DNA from: Stichopus chloronotus
Lineage: Eukaryota; Echinodermata; Holothuroidea; Aspidochirotida; Stichopodidae
Assembly (NCBI GenBank): GCA_021234535.1
Contig: CM037836.1
Location: 16,723,111-16,787,110 of the forward strand
Direction: 5' to 3'
Length of the DNA stretch: 64,000 nucleotides
Part shown: positions 10,970 to 24,100 of the stretch, one piece after another
Layout: each line of letters begins with the position of its first letter
Numbering within the stretch: the stretch's first letter is position 1
Translations under genes and position numbers: made by a program
Notes under the pieces: generated by a model
Database searches by the model: none
The model's input: the letters and a program-made list of their open reading frames with translations, nothing else
Told to the model about the DNA's origin: nothing

Positions 10970-12381
10970 TAATCCAGATACATCTGACAAGGTATCTAAT
11001 TAAGAATTTGAAACACCATGAGGAATATAGTAAAATTGATAAAAGAAACAGATGATAAGGCAACGGAACACGAATGTGGAATTCCTAATATCCTATGTAC
11101 ATAAGTATGTGTCAACCAAATTGTTACTGTCATAACTCAATTATGTATTACTTTTGAACAACATATTATGTTCGACTGTTATGGGCAACTCGTTGATCTA
11201 TAATTGACTATGTTGGTCTCTTCACTCAATTGAACCACACAAAGTACGTTAAGTCCCAAACAAAGACGAAGATACAAAATTTATAGAGCCCAGCTTTCTG
11301 TCTTTGTCTTTTGTCTACAGACATGCACAGACTGACTTGCAAGAACATGCTAACGAATGCAAAACCTTACCTCAACAATTTACGCTTTTCTATTCGACTA
11401 AAACATATTATGTACTTAAGTTGGCGTTTGAAAAAGTTTCGCTTCAAGAAAGTGAGAAGCGAGACATACAATCAGTACCAAAGCTCTAGACTTACAGGAA
11501 CCAAATACCCCAGTAACACAGTGAATTTGTTTTGTTTTGTTTTTTGTTTTGTTTTTTTGTTGTTGTTGTTGTTGTTGTTTTTGAAAAGCGATTAAAATCG
11601 TTTCAGGGCAACAAGCATTTACTTCGGAAGACATTGTAATACTTTATTCCATAATCTAAAATAAGTCTAGCAGAACTATTCCCTAGTCTGTAGCTGGGGG
11701 AAATGAGACTAGGACTGACGCCGTAGTGCAAAGGGTTACACATATCGATTCTGTTAATTGCAATCTGAAGTCATACGAGCTTTCATATGGTTTAAGGAAA
11801 GAAAAGAAAAAACAACTTTCTTTTCAAATGTAGCACTAGAATTCGATTTCATCGTAATTGCTTACATTGAGTCATACATCATTGTATTTACGGTAAGTTT
11901 ATCTTTGCCATATTTTGACGAGGCTGCCCCATGAGAGCAAAATGCATTCCATGTCCGGACCCTAGAAGACAATACTTTTTCTTCCATAAGTTCAGCAACA
12001 TTTTATTCACTTAATATACAATATAAACAAAAGATTGGAAAGATGTCTTCGTGTATACTGATCTCTGCTTTCATCTAGTAGGGGACGGAAATTGCACGCC
12101 TATTATCATCTCAATGAATTCCTTACTATTACAAAAGAGAAGCGACATAACCTCCAGGGTAATGATTCATTAATGCAGTTGAATAATCAAACAAAACTAA
12201 TTGTGGTTTTAATTTGCATTTCAACTTGTGTGTGAATTCCCTACCACTTTGCTAACCTTAATAAATTGTTATTAACCCCACTTGAACCGTATTTAGATTT
12301 CATTATTGTCTCATTCCCTTTGCATATCACAAACACTGAATTTTCATGCGTTAATTACTGGTGGTTTGCCAATTATCTTAA
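10970..12381. other. Intergenic region after locus 1
   Basis: No exon recognised. Contains a low-complexity T/GTT stretch at about 11527-11582. I did not find a canonical AATAAA within the first 300 bases after the locus 1 stop. Confidence 0.5.
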
Positions 12382-12716
12382 AGGGAAATAGGGCGTTTAG
12401 AATACACAACATGACATACAAAAGAAAATAGCGGTAATCATTGTTAAACCATTCAGTCTCATCATTAAACATCTACCAAAGTTTCATCTCCTCAAAACAT
12501 TATGCATCTGGAAGAGGCACCATTTGAATTTTGAAAAGTTTGGGTGAACAAATTAGTGTTGAGCAACAAGGAAGTGAATTTCTATCTGTAAGGAGTTTAT
12601 TTCTTGAAGAGAAGGCTGCTGTCCTTCCTTATTTTAAATAATCTATCATTCTGCATCGACAAGCATTGATTTCAAATATATGAATGTCTTCTCTAAAACA
12701 AACGCCCTATTTCCCT
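12382..12716. mobile_element. TTAA-flanked MITE with perfect 17-bp TIRs
   Basis: Left end AGGGAAATAGGGCGTTT (12382-12398) is the exact reverse complement of the right end (12700-12716). Both sides are flanked by TTAA (12378-12381 and 12717-12720). A 335-bp element with TTAA duplication and no ORF is what piggyBac-type MITEs look like; family assignment rests on the TTAA only. Confidence 0.75.
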
Positions 12717-15329
12717 TTAAGGAAAATCTGACGTGTTTCTGAACAGAAGTTTTATTTTTTTTTATTTCTATCTATATTTCTGTGTAAACTATCTTAACAA
12801 ATAACTGTCAAGTTATTTTTTTAGAAACATATGAAATAGTGAACGGCATCATACACATTTGAGAAATCTGAAAAATTCCAATTGCTAAGTACTTGCAATC
12901 CATAGAAGATACAAATTTGTCAACTAGACCATGTAAAAATCCTTCGTCCAATGTGTTACGTTTATGAAGAGGATTTAGGCAAAATCATAAAAATAATGAA
13001 ATATATGAGAAATAATGAGAAGAAAAATGTAATTAAAAAATATCCTATAATAACATAACCCTTGTTTGTTTTCAAGCTATTTATAATATTTGCCATCTCG
13101 ACTTTGTAATGCAAAAAATGCCTCCTGGAAGAAAGGCAAACCTGAACAGAGTTGAATAGTTATTATGGATACATCTAGCCTCGGAAACCTAATGTTTGCC
13201 AGCTTTACAACTTAATCTGGTAATAATGAAACAATGTGATGATTTTTTCATGTGCACATGATTGTTCAACTTCGAGAGCATTTATAGCTTGTTTCAATGT
13301 GTAACTCTTTATCCCTAACTGACAGATTTTTCTTTACTCGGAAGTTTCATGTAAACCCATAATACCAATGATTTTCAATTGCAGATTTACAATGATTTTA
13401 TCTAACAAACTGAAATGTTTATCTAGAACTATGCACTAATTGTTCCGTACCGTCACTACAATATGTCATTCATTGAGATTTAGCGTCTCTATATTGCTTT
13501 TGTTCACTTTCCTTTCTTGGTTCTGCATGCATAAACTTGTTTCTCTGAACGAATGAGATCACATTGAACACACAGTATTCATTGTTATTCTCTAACCATC
13601 ATTACTTTAAAAATAATAGGCTATTGTAACTATCTCCAAGTAGTAACTTTGAATGATATGTGGTAATAAAATAGTTTTTGTGTCTTTCGTGCGTCACTCT
13701 CGATCAAATTGTTCTTTCTACAGTTCAACTGTACTTTGTTAAGTTGCCATGATGAATTTACCATGTGTACCCAGTTAAATTGAGTTTTTTGTCAGATTAC
13801 GTAAATGTTAGAACAAATTGTACTTAAAACCAGCTGATTAGCATGGTCTCCATCAGATGTATGGCAAATTGGTCATATATTTGTTCATACAATAAAGATA
13901 TATCTCTTGAAAATAAATTTATGATGAATATATTTGTTTTACCAAAGCTACATTCCAAGAAAAACTTACTTTTGTATGCCTTTACTTGGATATCAAATAC
14001 CTTTTCTTTTTCAAAATGAAGGATGAATTTTCAAGAATAGCCTCACTCACAAAAGTCGACATGAATCAATTTAAATCCTCTACTACATCGTTAATAAACT
14101 AGGATCAATCTTTTCACTTTTTTTCTGACTAATTGATGAGACAGTATCTTCACTCTCTAAAACATAATAGGGAGGGACATTGGCAACTATGGTATTTGAA
14201 CAAACTAATATGGAAACCGGTGAACGTTTGTATTTGCATACTTTTATAATTAAAAATTATTTTTTGGGAGGACCAAAAAATTCATATTTTTGGAAATTTA
14301 CTGCGATGAAAAGGCACAAATGAAAAGCAATTCTGCTGAAAAGCGTTTTATTATTTAAGAAGGTCTAAAGCCTTATGAATTTCATTACTAAAGGTGGTTT
14401 CTTTAGAGGTGATGATGATTCTGTTCCTTTGTTGGAATTAAAAATTATTTGGTGTTCTTCCAGTTTGTTAAAACGTACTCTAAATACACTGCTACATCAA
14501 TATCTCTCCAATTTCTTGTGTAAATATGGAGTGACATGATCTTGTGTTTCCATACATAATATCATCACACTGAATCCTCGTTACCTAGTAACTTAGTAAC
14601 CTTGTAATGTTGTATTAACCACTTCCCCTCTTCTGAGTGATTTTTTTTTCTGGTTTTTTGTGTATATCAAGTGCATATTATGTTACTGAACAAAAATAAA
14701 CATTTCTTGTCGATATTGATCATTGTAACACATATAACATCTATTGTCGAAGTATAAAGGGGGAGAATACCATAGTAGATACTCATAATCTTGAAATCCC
14801 ATCAATCATTTTTATGGTAATTATGGCTACAAACCGAAAAAAAAAACTAATACATAATCGTACGGTTAGAATGCAACTATTAGATGTATAATAACGTTAC
14901 GTTAAAACCTTTATTGGAATCCGAATACAAAATTTTATAGAAACCATTAACCTAAGCAATAAAAATATTTAAAACAAGAAACGCGTTTTATAAAACGTTT
15001 TAATTCCGTTAAGTTGTTTTGGTATCTCCTTGTGCATTGCTTGCCTTATGCATTTACAACTAATTATTAAAGATACCCACTGTACTACTTCATTTTTTTT
15101 TTATCTTTGAAGTGACCAAACAATTTAGAATAAAATCGTTTAAAAAAATATTTTGTACTTCTCCAATCAACCAGTTATGCTATTTTTGGCATTCTTTGTA
15201 GATATTCGCCGCATTAATTCCTGCAAAACAGTTTCAAGGAATTATGCTACTCTGCAACGATTTGAGAATACAACATGTGCTTGGGTATTTGCGCGCATCT
15301 TGTGACTACGCACGTTTGCACAGGTTACG
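12717..15329. other. AT-rich intergenic stretch without recognised genes
   Basis: Only AT-rich non-coding sequence seen; no ORF of note, no RNA gene or repeat family recognised. Confidence 0.5.
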
Positions 15330-16890
15330 CCGGTGTAGTAACTAAGCTTGAACTGAGACGCATGTCGGCATGTGCTGACTAGTTCAGATCGTTGATTTAG
15401 GGAGGCCATTGTTGGATGGCGGATAATAATATACTTTTCCATCGTACATAAATTGCAACGTTTTTATTTGAATAAGGTGAGGCTCTTCTTAAAACCATCC
15501 ACTTGATTTTGAATTCTTTGCTAATATCTTTCAGAGACCAAAGGTGTTTTGACAATTCTGTTTGGTTTCTATACCTTTCTTTATTGAATGACTGGTGGTG
15601 GTTTGAGAGTCTTATATTGAAACTGGTTTCGGTTAGATTTACATATGTCTCGTTGTCATCTGTTGTCACGGTAGCTTAGTGCACAATATTATCTTGTTTG
15701 CAATTACCGTCTAACCTACCATTGGTTTTATTTCTGCAGTTGCACGGGATTGGTTCTTCGGGATTTTCTTATTATGGCCATCGACGATGGATTTCACGTT
15801 TGGCATTCAGCTGTAGGACAGTTTGAGAGTGCCCCTATTGAAAATCCTCTGTAATGCGTTCCCCTTTAGGAAAGCTGTCAACCACGATTTTTAAGACTTG
15901 CCTCCCAACGTTGTTTTTTACCCTCAGATCAAACGGTGGGTTAAACTATATATGTTTCTTTGTCTGACTCGGTGTCTGCGTCTGTTTCTTTCTTTTGATT
16001 TGTATATGAGGTTGAAGTCGTGTCCAATATTTTTCAATGCGATCTGGTGTTGCTGGATGGAGTCTCGGAATTCATGCTCGTTCGATGAAATACTAGAAAG
16101 TCTGTGATTGATGCCTTTTGGGATTTTCAGGATGACGCTCGGGGGGTGATTACCCTTGGCATTCATATACAGAGGGATGTTGCTTGGCTTAAGGTACGCT
16201 TTGTATGTACCGCGTGAAGGATCGAGTGTGGCAATGTGGCAATTATAGCAAAAGTTGACAATTTTTTTATTGGCTTCAATTGCGATGAGAAGGCCATTTT
16301 TCTTGAATATTTCGCATCTTTTCGTCTTAATTTGTTCAATTGTTTTCGGTGTTTCACTGAAGGCTACTAGGCCATAGTCTCGGTATACTCCGATTGAATT
16401 TCCATAGAGGAGTTTTAGTTGGGATATTAGATATGTAATGACTAGTTCACAGCATTCTGCTTCGTCGTATGAACCCACGGTAACATCAAAGAGCTCGTTG
16501 TTTTTCGTTATCCATGGTTCATTCTGATTGAACAGCCGCATTTACTTTGTTTGGGTAGGAATTCTTCAGCGATATGTGTGTATTGCGATGCGAAGTCTAG
16601 TGCGTCATTAAGCAGTTTCTGGGTAATAGAAGGGTAGAATTGTACAATGTCAAAACAAAGAAATGCCGTGTTGTTTTTGTTTTGTATTTTGTTGAACCAC
16701 TCGAGGACTGCGTTGGTGTTTCTCCACAGTTTTATGTTGGTTGACTCCACTACTTTCTTAACAATACTTTCCAGGATTAACTTACTTGCTTTCCCTATTT
16801 CTGACTTACAAGCGTTGATGAGGCGGCACGATGGATCATTTTGAAAATTCGGTTTGTGGTCCTTAGGCGAGATGGATTCGCGTTCGGCTA
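15330..16890 (-). pseudogene. Decayed Penelope-like retroelement (RT to GIY-YIG end)
   Basis: Read on the minus strand from 16890 down, broken frames spell the expected order of a Penelope-like element. RT region: KDHKPNFQNDPSCRLIN (about 16870-16800), LCFDIVQFYPSIT (about 16660), YRDYGLVAF (about 16370), then NHPPS and RLSSISSNEHEF. Linker: FNRGTLKLSYS-MPNVKS (about 15830), CNCRNKTNGRLDGNC, endonuclease-like ETYVNLTETSFNIRLSNH (about 15650-15590) and TELSKHLWSLKD. Tail: CNLC, then [15 protein letters not shown] (about 15410-15360). It is dead: several frameshifts and stops, YRDD changed to YRDY, and the YIG-type motif changed to YVN. The 5' part is missing above about 16890. Confidence 0.75.
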
Positions 16891-17049
16891 TCGCATACTA
16901 TACTATTCAGCTATCACATACTATAACTTCAATTCAACGGATTTATTACCATATCTTTAATAGTACAAGTGAATATTTAAAATATTTAATATGGCTATTA
17001 TGATACATACAATAAAATAAAGAGATTTCGGAGTAACATCAAGAAGCTC

Positions 17050-19150
17050 GCTGGGCATTGTTTACGTTGTCACCGGACAACAAAATAAAATATACACAAA
17101 AGAAATTTCACATCAGAAAATAAACACAAGAGACAAATACAAAAGACTAAAGAAGAGGGGCAAAGTGAACACACAAAAAGGAAATTTACATACTGAGATT
17201 TTTCTTTTGGTATTTTTCAATGCACAAACTGTTAAAAATGGATGAGCAAGGTGTTTCAGACTTTAGTGCCAGCAAAACGAATGGTTAACTGTGAAGTTGA
17301 AAATAGGGTGTAAGTTGGAAACCGGGTGTATGCCTGCAAGTTATTAGATAGTTGTAAGAGCTACTAGTGTATGCTGCTGTGAAACAAACTAAGTGTTGAA
17401 GATAGACGGGGATGTATTAGTAAAGCAGTTGAAATAAATACAGCTACGTGGTAATGGTGTAAATGGTATAATCTGAGTACATTCAGATTTACATAAGATA
17501 GGCCTATGCGGTGTGGTGAAGGTAATCTACACTGTATGTGCAACGACTTGCCCGTCTCTTGAAAATAAGGATATAGTCTGGTGGAATAAGTACTTCCTCA
17601 AACAATATTGGAGAAACTGAGATTAGGAAGCGTAAGTGTATTGCGTAGAGTAACCATGATCATAGAACAGACATGAGGAAGCCGATTTGGTATTCCTGTA
17701 CCTATACAGACTTTTGCACCGATGTACTGGATATGATCATACCATGAAAGGTGTTTCCAAAAATTTTATAACAGTAGAATTTTTTACATTTTCTCCACAA
17801 AGTTGAATACTGCTTAACATCCTTTCAAATTTCTGGAAGGGTAAACTGAATACAATAAAAATGGTATTCCTAATATTTAGAGATAATTTGTGTCAAAAAA
17901 AAAAACAATTATGAATATCGATTAAATCATCATGGGATGTGTAAAAGAAGACATAACTAAAGCAAACAAGGTTGTATCAGCATATGAAACAGTGTAAAAC
18001 GTAGTACTTGCAATATCGAGATCATTTACATCAATGACAATAGAAGCGGGCAAATTATCAATCCAGAAGGACACCACAGGTAATAGACTTTGTATCATAA
18101 TTTCCATCATTTACTTATGAAAACAAACTGGTGTCTGTCAACAAGAGTAACTCTTAACCATTGAAGAGCAATGCCCTGACCCCAAAGCCCTTTAATGTAT
18201 TAAGTAAAATACAATGATAAAGAGTATCAAATGCCTTGAACAAATCAAGGAATATACAACAGTCCTAATGAACTGTCTCAAAAGCCGCCATTACCTTATT
18301 GGTGCTATGCGAAAAAGCACGTGGCCCATCTCTCAGTCCGGCAAGTTTTCAGTTTCACGAGATTTCAGTCCGAAAATAAAATACACGCTTCAGTTTGAAA
18401 ATGAATGCACATTTTCAGTCAGAAAGTGAAGTTTTCGAAGGTCGCTAATCTTTGACTTTGTTGTCAACGATTTTTTACCGATTTTATAAACATATATTGA
18501 CACATCCGAAAGTTGGATGACGGTCACTTTACTGCGACAAAATACGAGAGGTACAGGGGGTCGCAGTACAACATACAAATTAAGGGCTCTAGCTAATATT
18601 TAATTTTCGAAAAAAAAAAATTAAAAACGTGTAATTTATTCTCGTGCTGACAACGCGCATTCCATTTTCGGACCGAAAACATGTTTTTCGGACTGAAAAC
18701 GTGCATCTTATGTTCATGCACTGAAAAAGTTGGGAACTGAAAACTTGTAATTTATTTTCGGACGGGAAGTTATTTATTAAGTCCTCATCGTTGGTTTTAA
18801 AGACAGGGGTAGCACAAGCAATTCTCAGTAATATGGGGACAATAACATGAATAAAAGAGAGATTGCAATGATATGTGAGAGGAGCACATAACTAATGCTC
18901 AACATGTTAAAAAATTATATATACCAAAATTTTGTCAAAGCACTGAGCAGTCTTCGTGAAAGCAAAAAATAGTTTTGAGAACTTGAAAAAAAAAATTGAG
19001 TCGATAACCTTTGACCGCAAGTGGTTAAATAGTTTGAATGAAAATTCTCTGTTGAGTCTCTGTTGAGTACTTACATCAATGTTGCTAATATGATCATTAA
19101 AAATGTTACTTACTTCTGCAAGATTGAAGACGATCACTCCATCACGCTTC
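17050..19150 (-). pseudogene. Decayed non-LTR (LINE) retrotransposon
   Basis: On the minus strand, broken frames match the RT of CR1/jockey-like LINEs: FNLAEVSNIFNDHISNID and FDKILVYII (19137-18907), CATPVFKTND (about 18815), the RT core LDLFKAFDTLYHCILLNTL (about 18245-18190), and VNDLDIASTTF...SYADTTLF (about 18035-17965), where the usual ADD catalytic box reads ADT. It is split by a fold-back repeat at about 18318-18775. The 3' limit near 17050 is approximate. The sub-family is not certain. Confidence 0.6.
18318..18775. mobile_element. Fold-back repeat nested in the LINE
   Basis: The left part carries TTTCAGTCCGAAAATAAA-type motifs and the right part carries their reverse complements (TTTTCGGACCGAAAAC and ATTTTCGGACGGG), giving an imperfect palindrome of about 450 bp. 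It separates the LINE motifs CATPVFKTND and LDLFKAFD, which are normally close together. No ORF. Confidence 0.5.
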
Positions 19151-21042
19151 GTTGGAACAGAAGAGTAATATTAGTAAATCCTCGACCACCTTATTTGAAT
19201 AAAATTAGAGGACAGAGACCAAATCCGTTTATGAGAAATATAGCTCATATAAGTAAAGTGCTAAGGCAATCTGCAAAAAGTTGGTACTGTTCATACTCTT
19301 TACGTTTCGCTTTTCCTTTCAAAATGTAAATGAAGCAAACACAGAGGAACTCCCACCAGTTATTTTAGAAAAGAATGCTTGCCTGGATATCGGTTAGAAG
19401 TTCAAAATCGGATTCCTGTTCTAGTTGACTTTATATCGCATGGGTTTGCATGGCGCAAATCTGTCTGCAAAATTCGCAATAACTTATGTATACATCTTTG
19501 AATTACCGACCAGCATTTTCTCTGTTACTCTTGGAAAACTTATCTAGGAAATTCACTTAAACAACATACAAATGAAGACAGAATGATGTTTGACCAAAGT
19601 AATTATAATTCAGCATATCGGTCTTCCTAATAAAGTGACCATCATTCCGGAAGACAGTTGTATCTTTGCAAAGTGAGACAACGTGAGATATTTATATTAG
19701 TGTGTCCTTACAATGTTTTCCTTGTCGAATTGTACGTTTTGCTTTGTCCTTGACAAATGCAATCACTACAAACCAATCCAGCAAGTGAAAAGGAAATATC
19801 AGAAAAATAGAACATAGAACAGCTGTGTTGTTCAAAATATTGAACAGACCATGGAAACGTCCTTCGGTATTCTGTTATTTTCGCTAATGCATATAAGTAA
19901 CACAACTAATATATTGGTACTATAATGAAATGTATCTCATAACCTATGGCTGAAACCGGCATTTAAGGTTTTCAAAGAATTAAAACGATTAAATAAAAAG
20001 AAAAGTAGAAACATACCGTCATCTTCCTCCTCCACACCTGTCTCACTAATCTTTTTCTCATAACGTAGAATGTAGGTGAATGAAGAGAGCTTACTGAGAA
20101 TATGATGCCAACATTCTGTGTGCGTATTTTTCTATTATCTTTGTAATGAAAACGTGGGGCATTGATGTGTTCAAAACGATATATTGTTGAACTTTCACAT
20201 TTAAGACTATTATTCCCCAGGTATTAACAGTTAAGTCAAATTCCTCTTACTGCATGTCTTCACATGTGAGGAACACGTCTAACACAATGACATATGAATA
20301 ATCACTACACATAGGCTATGGATGGGACATTGATAAGAAAACCTTAACATCCCTTTGAAGTGATAAATTGTAAGTTAACGTGCAAACTGGTTGTGCATTT
20401 GTTTATGAGTAAATTTACAGAGGCAATTTTCCGTTTATCACTACAAAATGATGAAATTAACCTTGCACCAATGCCTTTGTATCATCATGAGCGACAGATA
20501 GCACGCTAATGAAAACATAAGACAATGTGAGAATGAAGAAAAGATCCGAAAACATGAAATAATTTATATTTCGAGATTTGCCATTTTAATATTGTTGATT
20601 TCAGTTTCATCTTCCTGAATCTTTTGTTTTAGCTTTAAATTAATAGTTGTTGCAACCAGTTGAACATATGAATGTGAAGCTAGCTTCATAAAGCCTTTGA
20701 TGTTATTATCAAGACCTCTACGCTATCACTGTATAAAATCTACAGTTTAATGACATTCTTTAAATACGTCAGTTACAAACAAAGAAACAACAACTCATCA
20801 TTTTGAGGAAAAACATACCAATGATATTCATTAGTGCGAAATGAAAACAACTCAGACACAATTGTTTTCATAGAGTACCTAGTATGTAAACTGAAACACA
20901 ATGCACCAACAACTAATATGCAAGGATATATTAAAATAATTTGCATATCCGACGTTACATATGTTACTTTTCCCATCAATAATTCTCATTCAATACTTAA
21001 CTTCTGACAGAACTATTTCACAACTTTAAACAATTTTACATC
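19150..21042. other. Intergenic region before locus 2
   Basis: No exon recognised. The promoter of locus 2 should lie in the last few hundred bases; I see no convincing TATA box or initiator. Confidence 0.4.
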
Positions 21043-21124
21043 ATGGAAGTATACATTCTGGTGACCAGCATTTTGTTGTCGTTGATTTTCCCGACGAACT
21101 GCCTAATGTTGTCCTCACCTGGCG
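21043..21124 (+). CDS. Signal-peptide exon of locus 2
   Basis: ATG at 21043 begins MEVYILVTSILLSLIFPTNC, a short N-region, a hydrophobic core and a polar/cysteine end typical of a signal peptide, then LMLSSPG. Donor GTAAGA starts at 21125 in phase 1. The locus 3 first exon has the same size, phase and a C-terminal LSGSSG in place of LSSPG, which supports the call. Joins the exon at 26684 across a 5.6 kb intron. Confidence 0.7.
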
Positions 21125-24100
21125 GTAAGACATTTGTACTCTTCTACACCTTTAAATCTATTTTGAAGGAAAACTGATACGTCCTTCAGAGTGGGTTGTT
21201 ATGTATTATTTGCTTATTCAAGCCCTCATTTCATATACGTCAGTACATAGTTTTTAATGCAATTGACACTGTTGTATATTTTGCAATACTGGTGATGCCT
21301 AAACAAAGGAAGGAAGAAGTACACAATTCATAAAACGAGCAGCATCTGAGAAATAAGAGCTACCGTGTCAGGTAAAATCTATTTTGTTCTACTTCTATTG
21401 TTAATATTTTGACATCCATTTTAGCTTGATATATCACGGAATGACTGACTAAATTGAAATTTAGATGTTATGTTGTGTTTCACTGGCAGAAGTCCTTTTT
21501 ATTAAGGCACAGCGATTACTTCAAAGTAGAATAAATACAATAATTTCCACTCACGTTTAGTGCGATATTAGCATTGGTGCTTGTCAAATCCGATATCCGT
21601 CTTTTGATTGTTTCGTAATCTGTGAAAGCTCTTAGGGGACATTTCACGAAATTTAACGCTTGATATATGACGGAATGACTGACTAAGTTTAAATGCAGGT
21701 GTTATTTTTTTTTTTTCACTGGCAGAAGTATATTTTATTAAAGCACAGCGATTACTTCAAAGTAGAATAAATACAACAATTTCCACTCACGTTTAGTGCG
21801 ATATTCGCATTGGTGCTTGTCAAATCCGATATCCGTCTTTTGATTGTTTCGTAATCTGTGAAAGCTCTTACGGGACATTTCCATCTGTACCTTCCAGTAA
21901 TCGTCTCTGTCGTAGCAGTTGTGATGTCTGTAATCTCGGTATGTTTATGGTGCTTTTATCAGTTCTAACTACGCAAATTGTATTACTTGGTGAATGCTTT
22001 GTAACAGTGATACCTCATTCATGATGGCATGATGGGGAATGATCCTCTGCCCACTCAAGAAGGTTGACGTACAAGCATACTGGAACATAAATCAATACAT
22101 ACTCCACTCGGTTGCATTAGATTTACAAACTGAAGTTGTGGAATGCTGGAAGAGGGGAATGGGGACTGAGTTACATATAAGCATTACAAGTTGGTTTCAT
22201 TTTTAGTACCTCGGGTCTTATACGTCGGAACTTCATGTCTTAAAATAGCAATTAAAAACGGAACTTAGTCGCGTGTGCCGTGTTTTGCAATTTTTCTCCA
22301 ATTCAGTACAATAGCCTTTAGACCACAGAGTTATGTTGCAATTTTCTTTTGTTTCTTATAAGTGAGTTCCTCATTTTGAAAGCAGATCTCACCCCAAATT
22401 ATATCTTTAATTCCCTCGGGGGTAGGGATTAAAATTAAACATGTTCATGTAGCGTAAAGCATATTGCAACAGAAATTCAACAGGAGACTGAAGGAGGGCT
22501 GTTTTAGAGTATCATACTACACTTAACAAAAAAAAGTAACCCATTACCTTTCTTTATCTATTACATACAGAAATTTTAAACCTCTGTGGAAATGAATACT
22601 AGAACAACACATATTAATCTGTATAGCTTTAGATAATGTGCATTACAAATACAGTACTATCAATGAACTGTTTTTGTTGGCTGCAGCATTCCCGTGTAAT
22701 GTTTCCATTTATAAACAAACCTTTATACGTAGAAGAAGCTGCTCTCCGCAAGCCTATCTTTCTTCGTGTTGATATTTCAGGCTCAAAGACAATAGCTTTA
22801 CAATAAAGTCGTTTTCTACTCACTGTGAGAAATTTGGCTGTTCGATGAGGTCTTGAAGAGAATTGAATGATATTATTTGGGTTTTAGTAACTTACTGCGA
22901 AGCCCTATATCAGAAAACAACCCACAATTTTAGTCTGGGAGAGGTGGGAACAGTGTCCGGGTGGGGGAGGTAGATTACTGTCAATTACTGACAGTGTAGC
23001 GAGTAACCTCTTTAGTGAATGGAATCAAATTGAAAAGCGATGCAAAGTAAAAAAACAATCTCCAGTCATTTGCGTAGGTTATATGCTGAATATGCAACTT
23101 CAACCACCCTAACTCATTTCCTCCCACGGCATGTACTTAAATGTTATTCTTTTTATAACTTACCCTAATGCAGGCTTGGGCCTTATCGCATAAGCAAGAG
23201 AAACCGTCTCATTTTGAAATATCTTACCATAGCCTGACTGAAGGGTATTTTTTTTTTTGTCCAACACAATTCGGCAAACGCAAACATTTTTTTATATTAG
23301 TAAAGTAGAGGTGACGGTGATACGATTCGTAATGCCCCAGGCAATCATTAATTGTTTATAATTGATATTTCTGTGATGATGAGATGAGACAGATTAGATA
23401 AGATGTAGGCCTGTATTTGAATTTGCTATCAGCTAACTGCTTTGGGACAAAAAAGAAATTTAACCGTTCATTGAAACTTTGTATAAATGTACTTCGCAAG
23501 TATACATGTCATTAAATCATACATAAGGAGTAGCTCCACACTCTACGAATGGGAGCTTCTTGAGACGGGGTCGTCTTGGGGGACATTTTTGTCCTAAGAG
23601 AGGATGATGTAACTATACAATAATATGTTAAAGACTGATTAATAAATACTACTTATTGGAGGTCAGTATTCTACGTCACACAAGCATGTTATCATTACTA
23701 TTCAAATATTTCTTTGTTAAAAGGAAGTTTTCATGTACCTTTTCCTTCAAATTTCTTGCATATGCATGTACATTGTTGTAACATACCAATGAAATTTTCC
23801 TAACTTAGATAATGTGTTCGGCAACTTCGTCTACTTTAAACAATCCTAGACACTGTGAAATATTCTGCCAATAATACCTAAGACAATTGTCCCATTCTTT
23901 ATTCTACACTGTTGTCCTTTTAAATTACATTATCAGTTTAACAATATTTGTTACTGAAGCGGAGTATTTTGTTCATTCTATCGAAACAGACTGCACAAAA
24001 TTATTGCGTCATCTTATTCTCAAGGTCTAAACTATGGGCAATTGACTCCCACACATCGTTGTTTGTATATTTACACTACAAATGTTTTTCAGGCTGTGTT

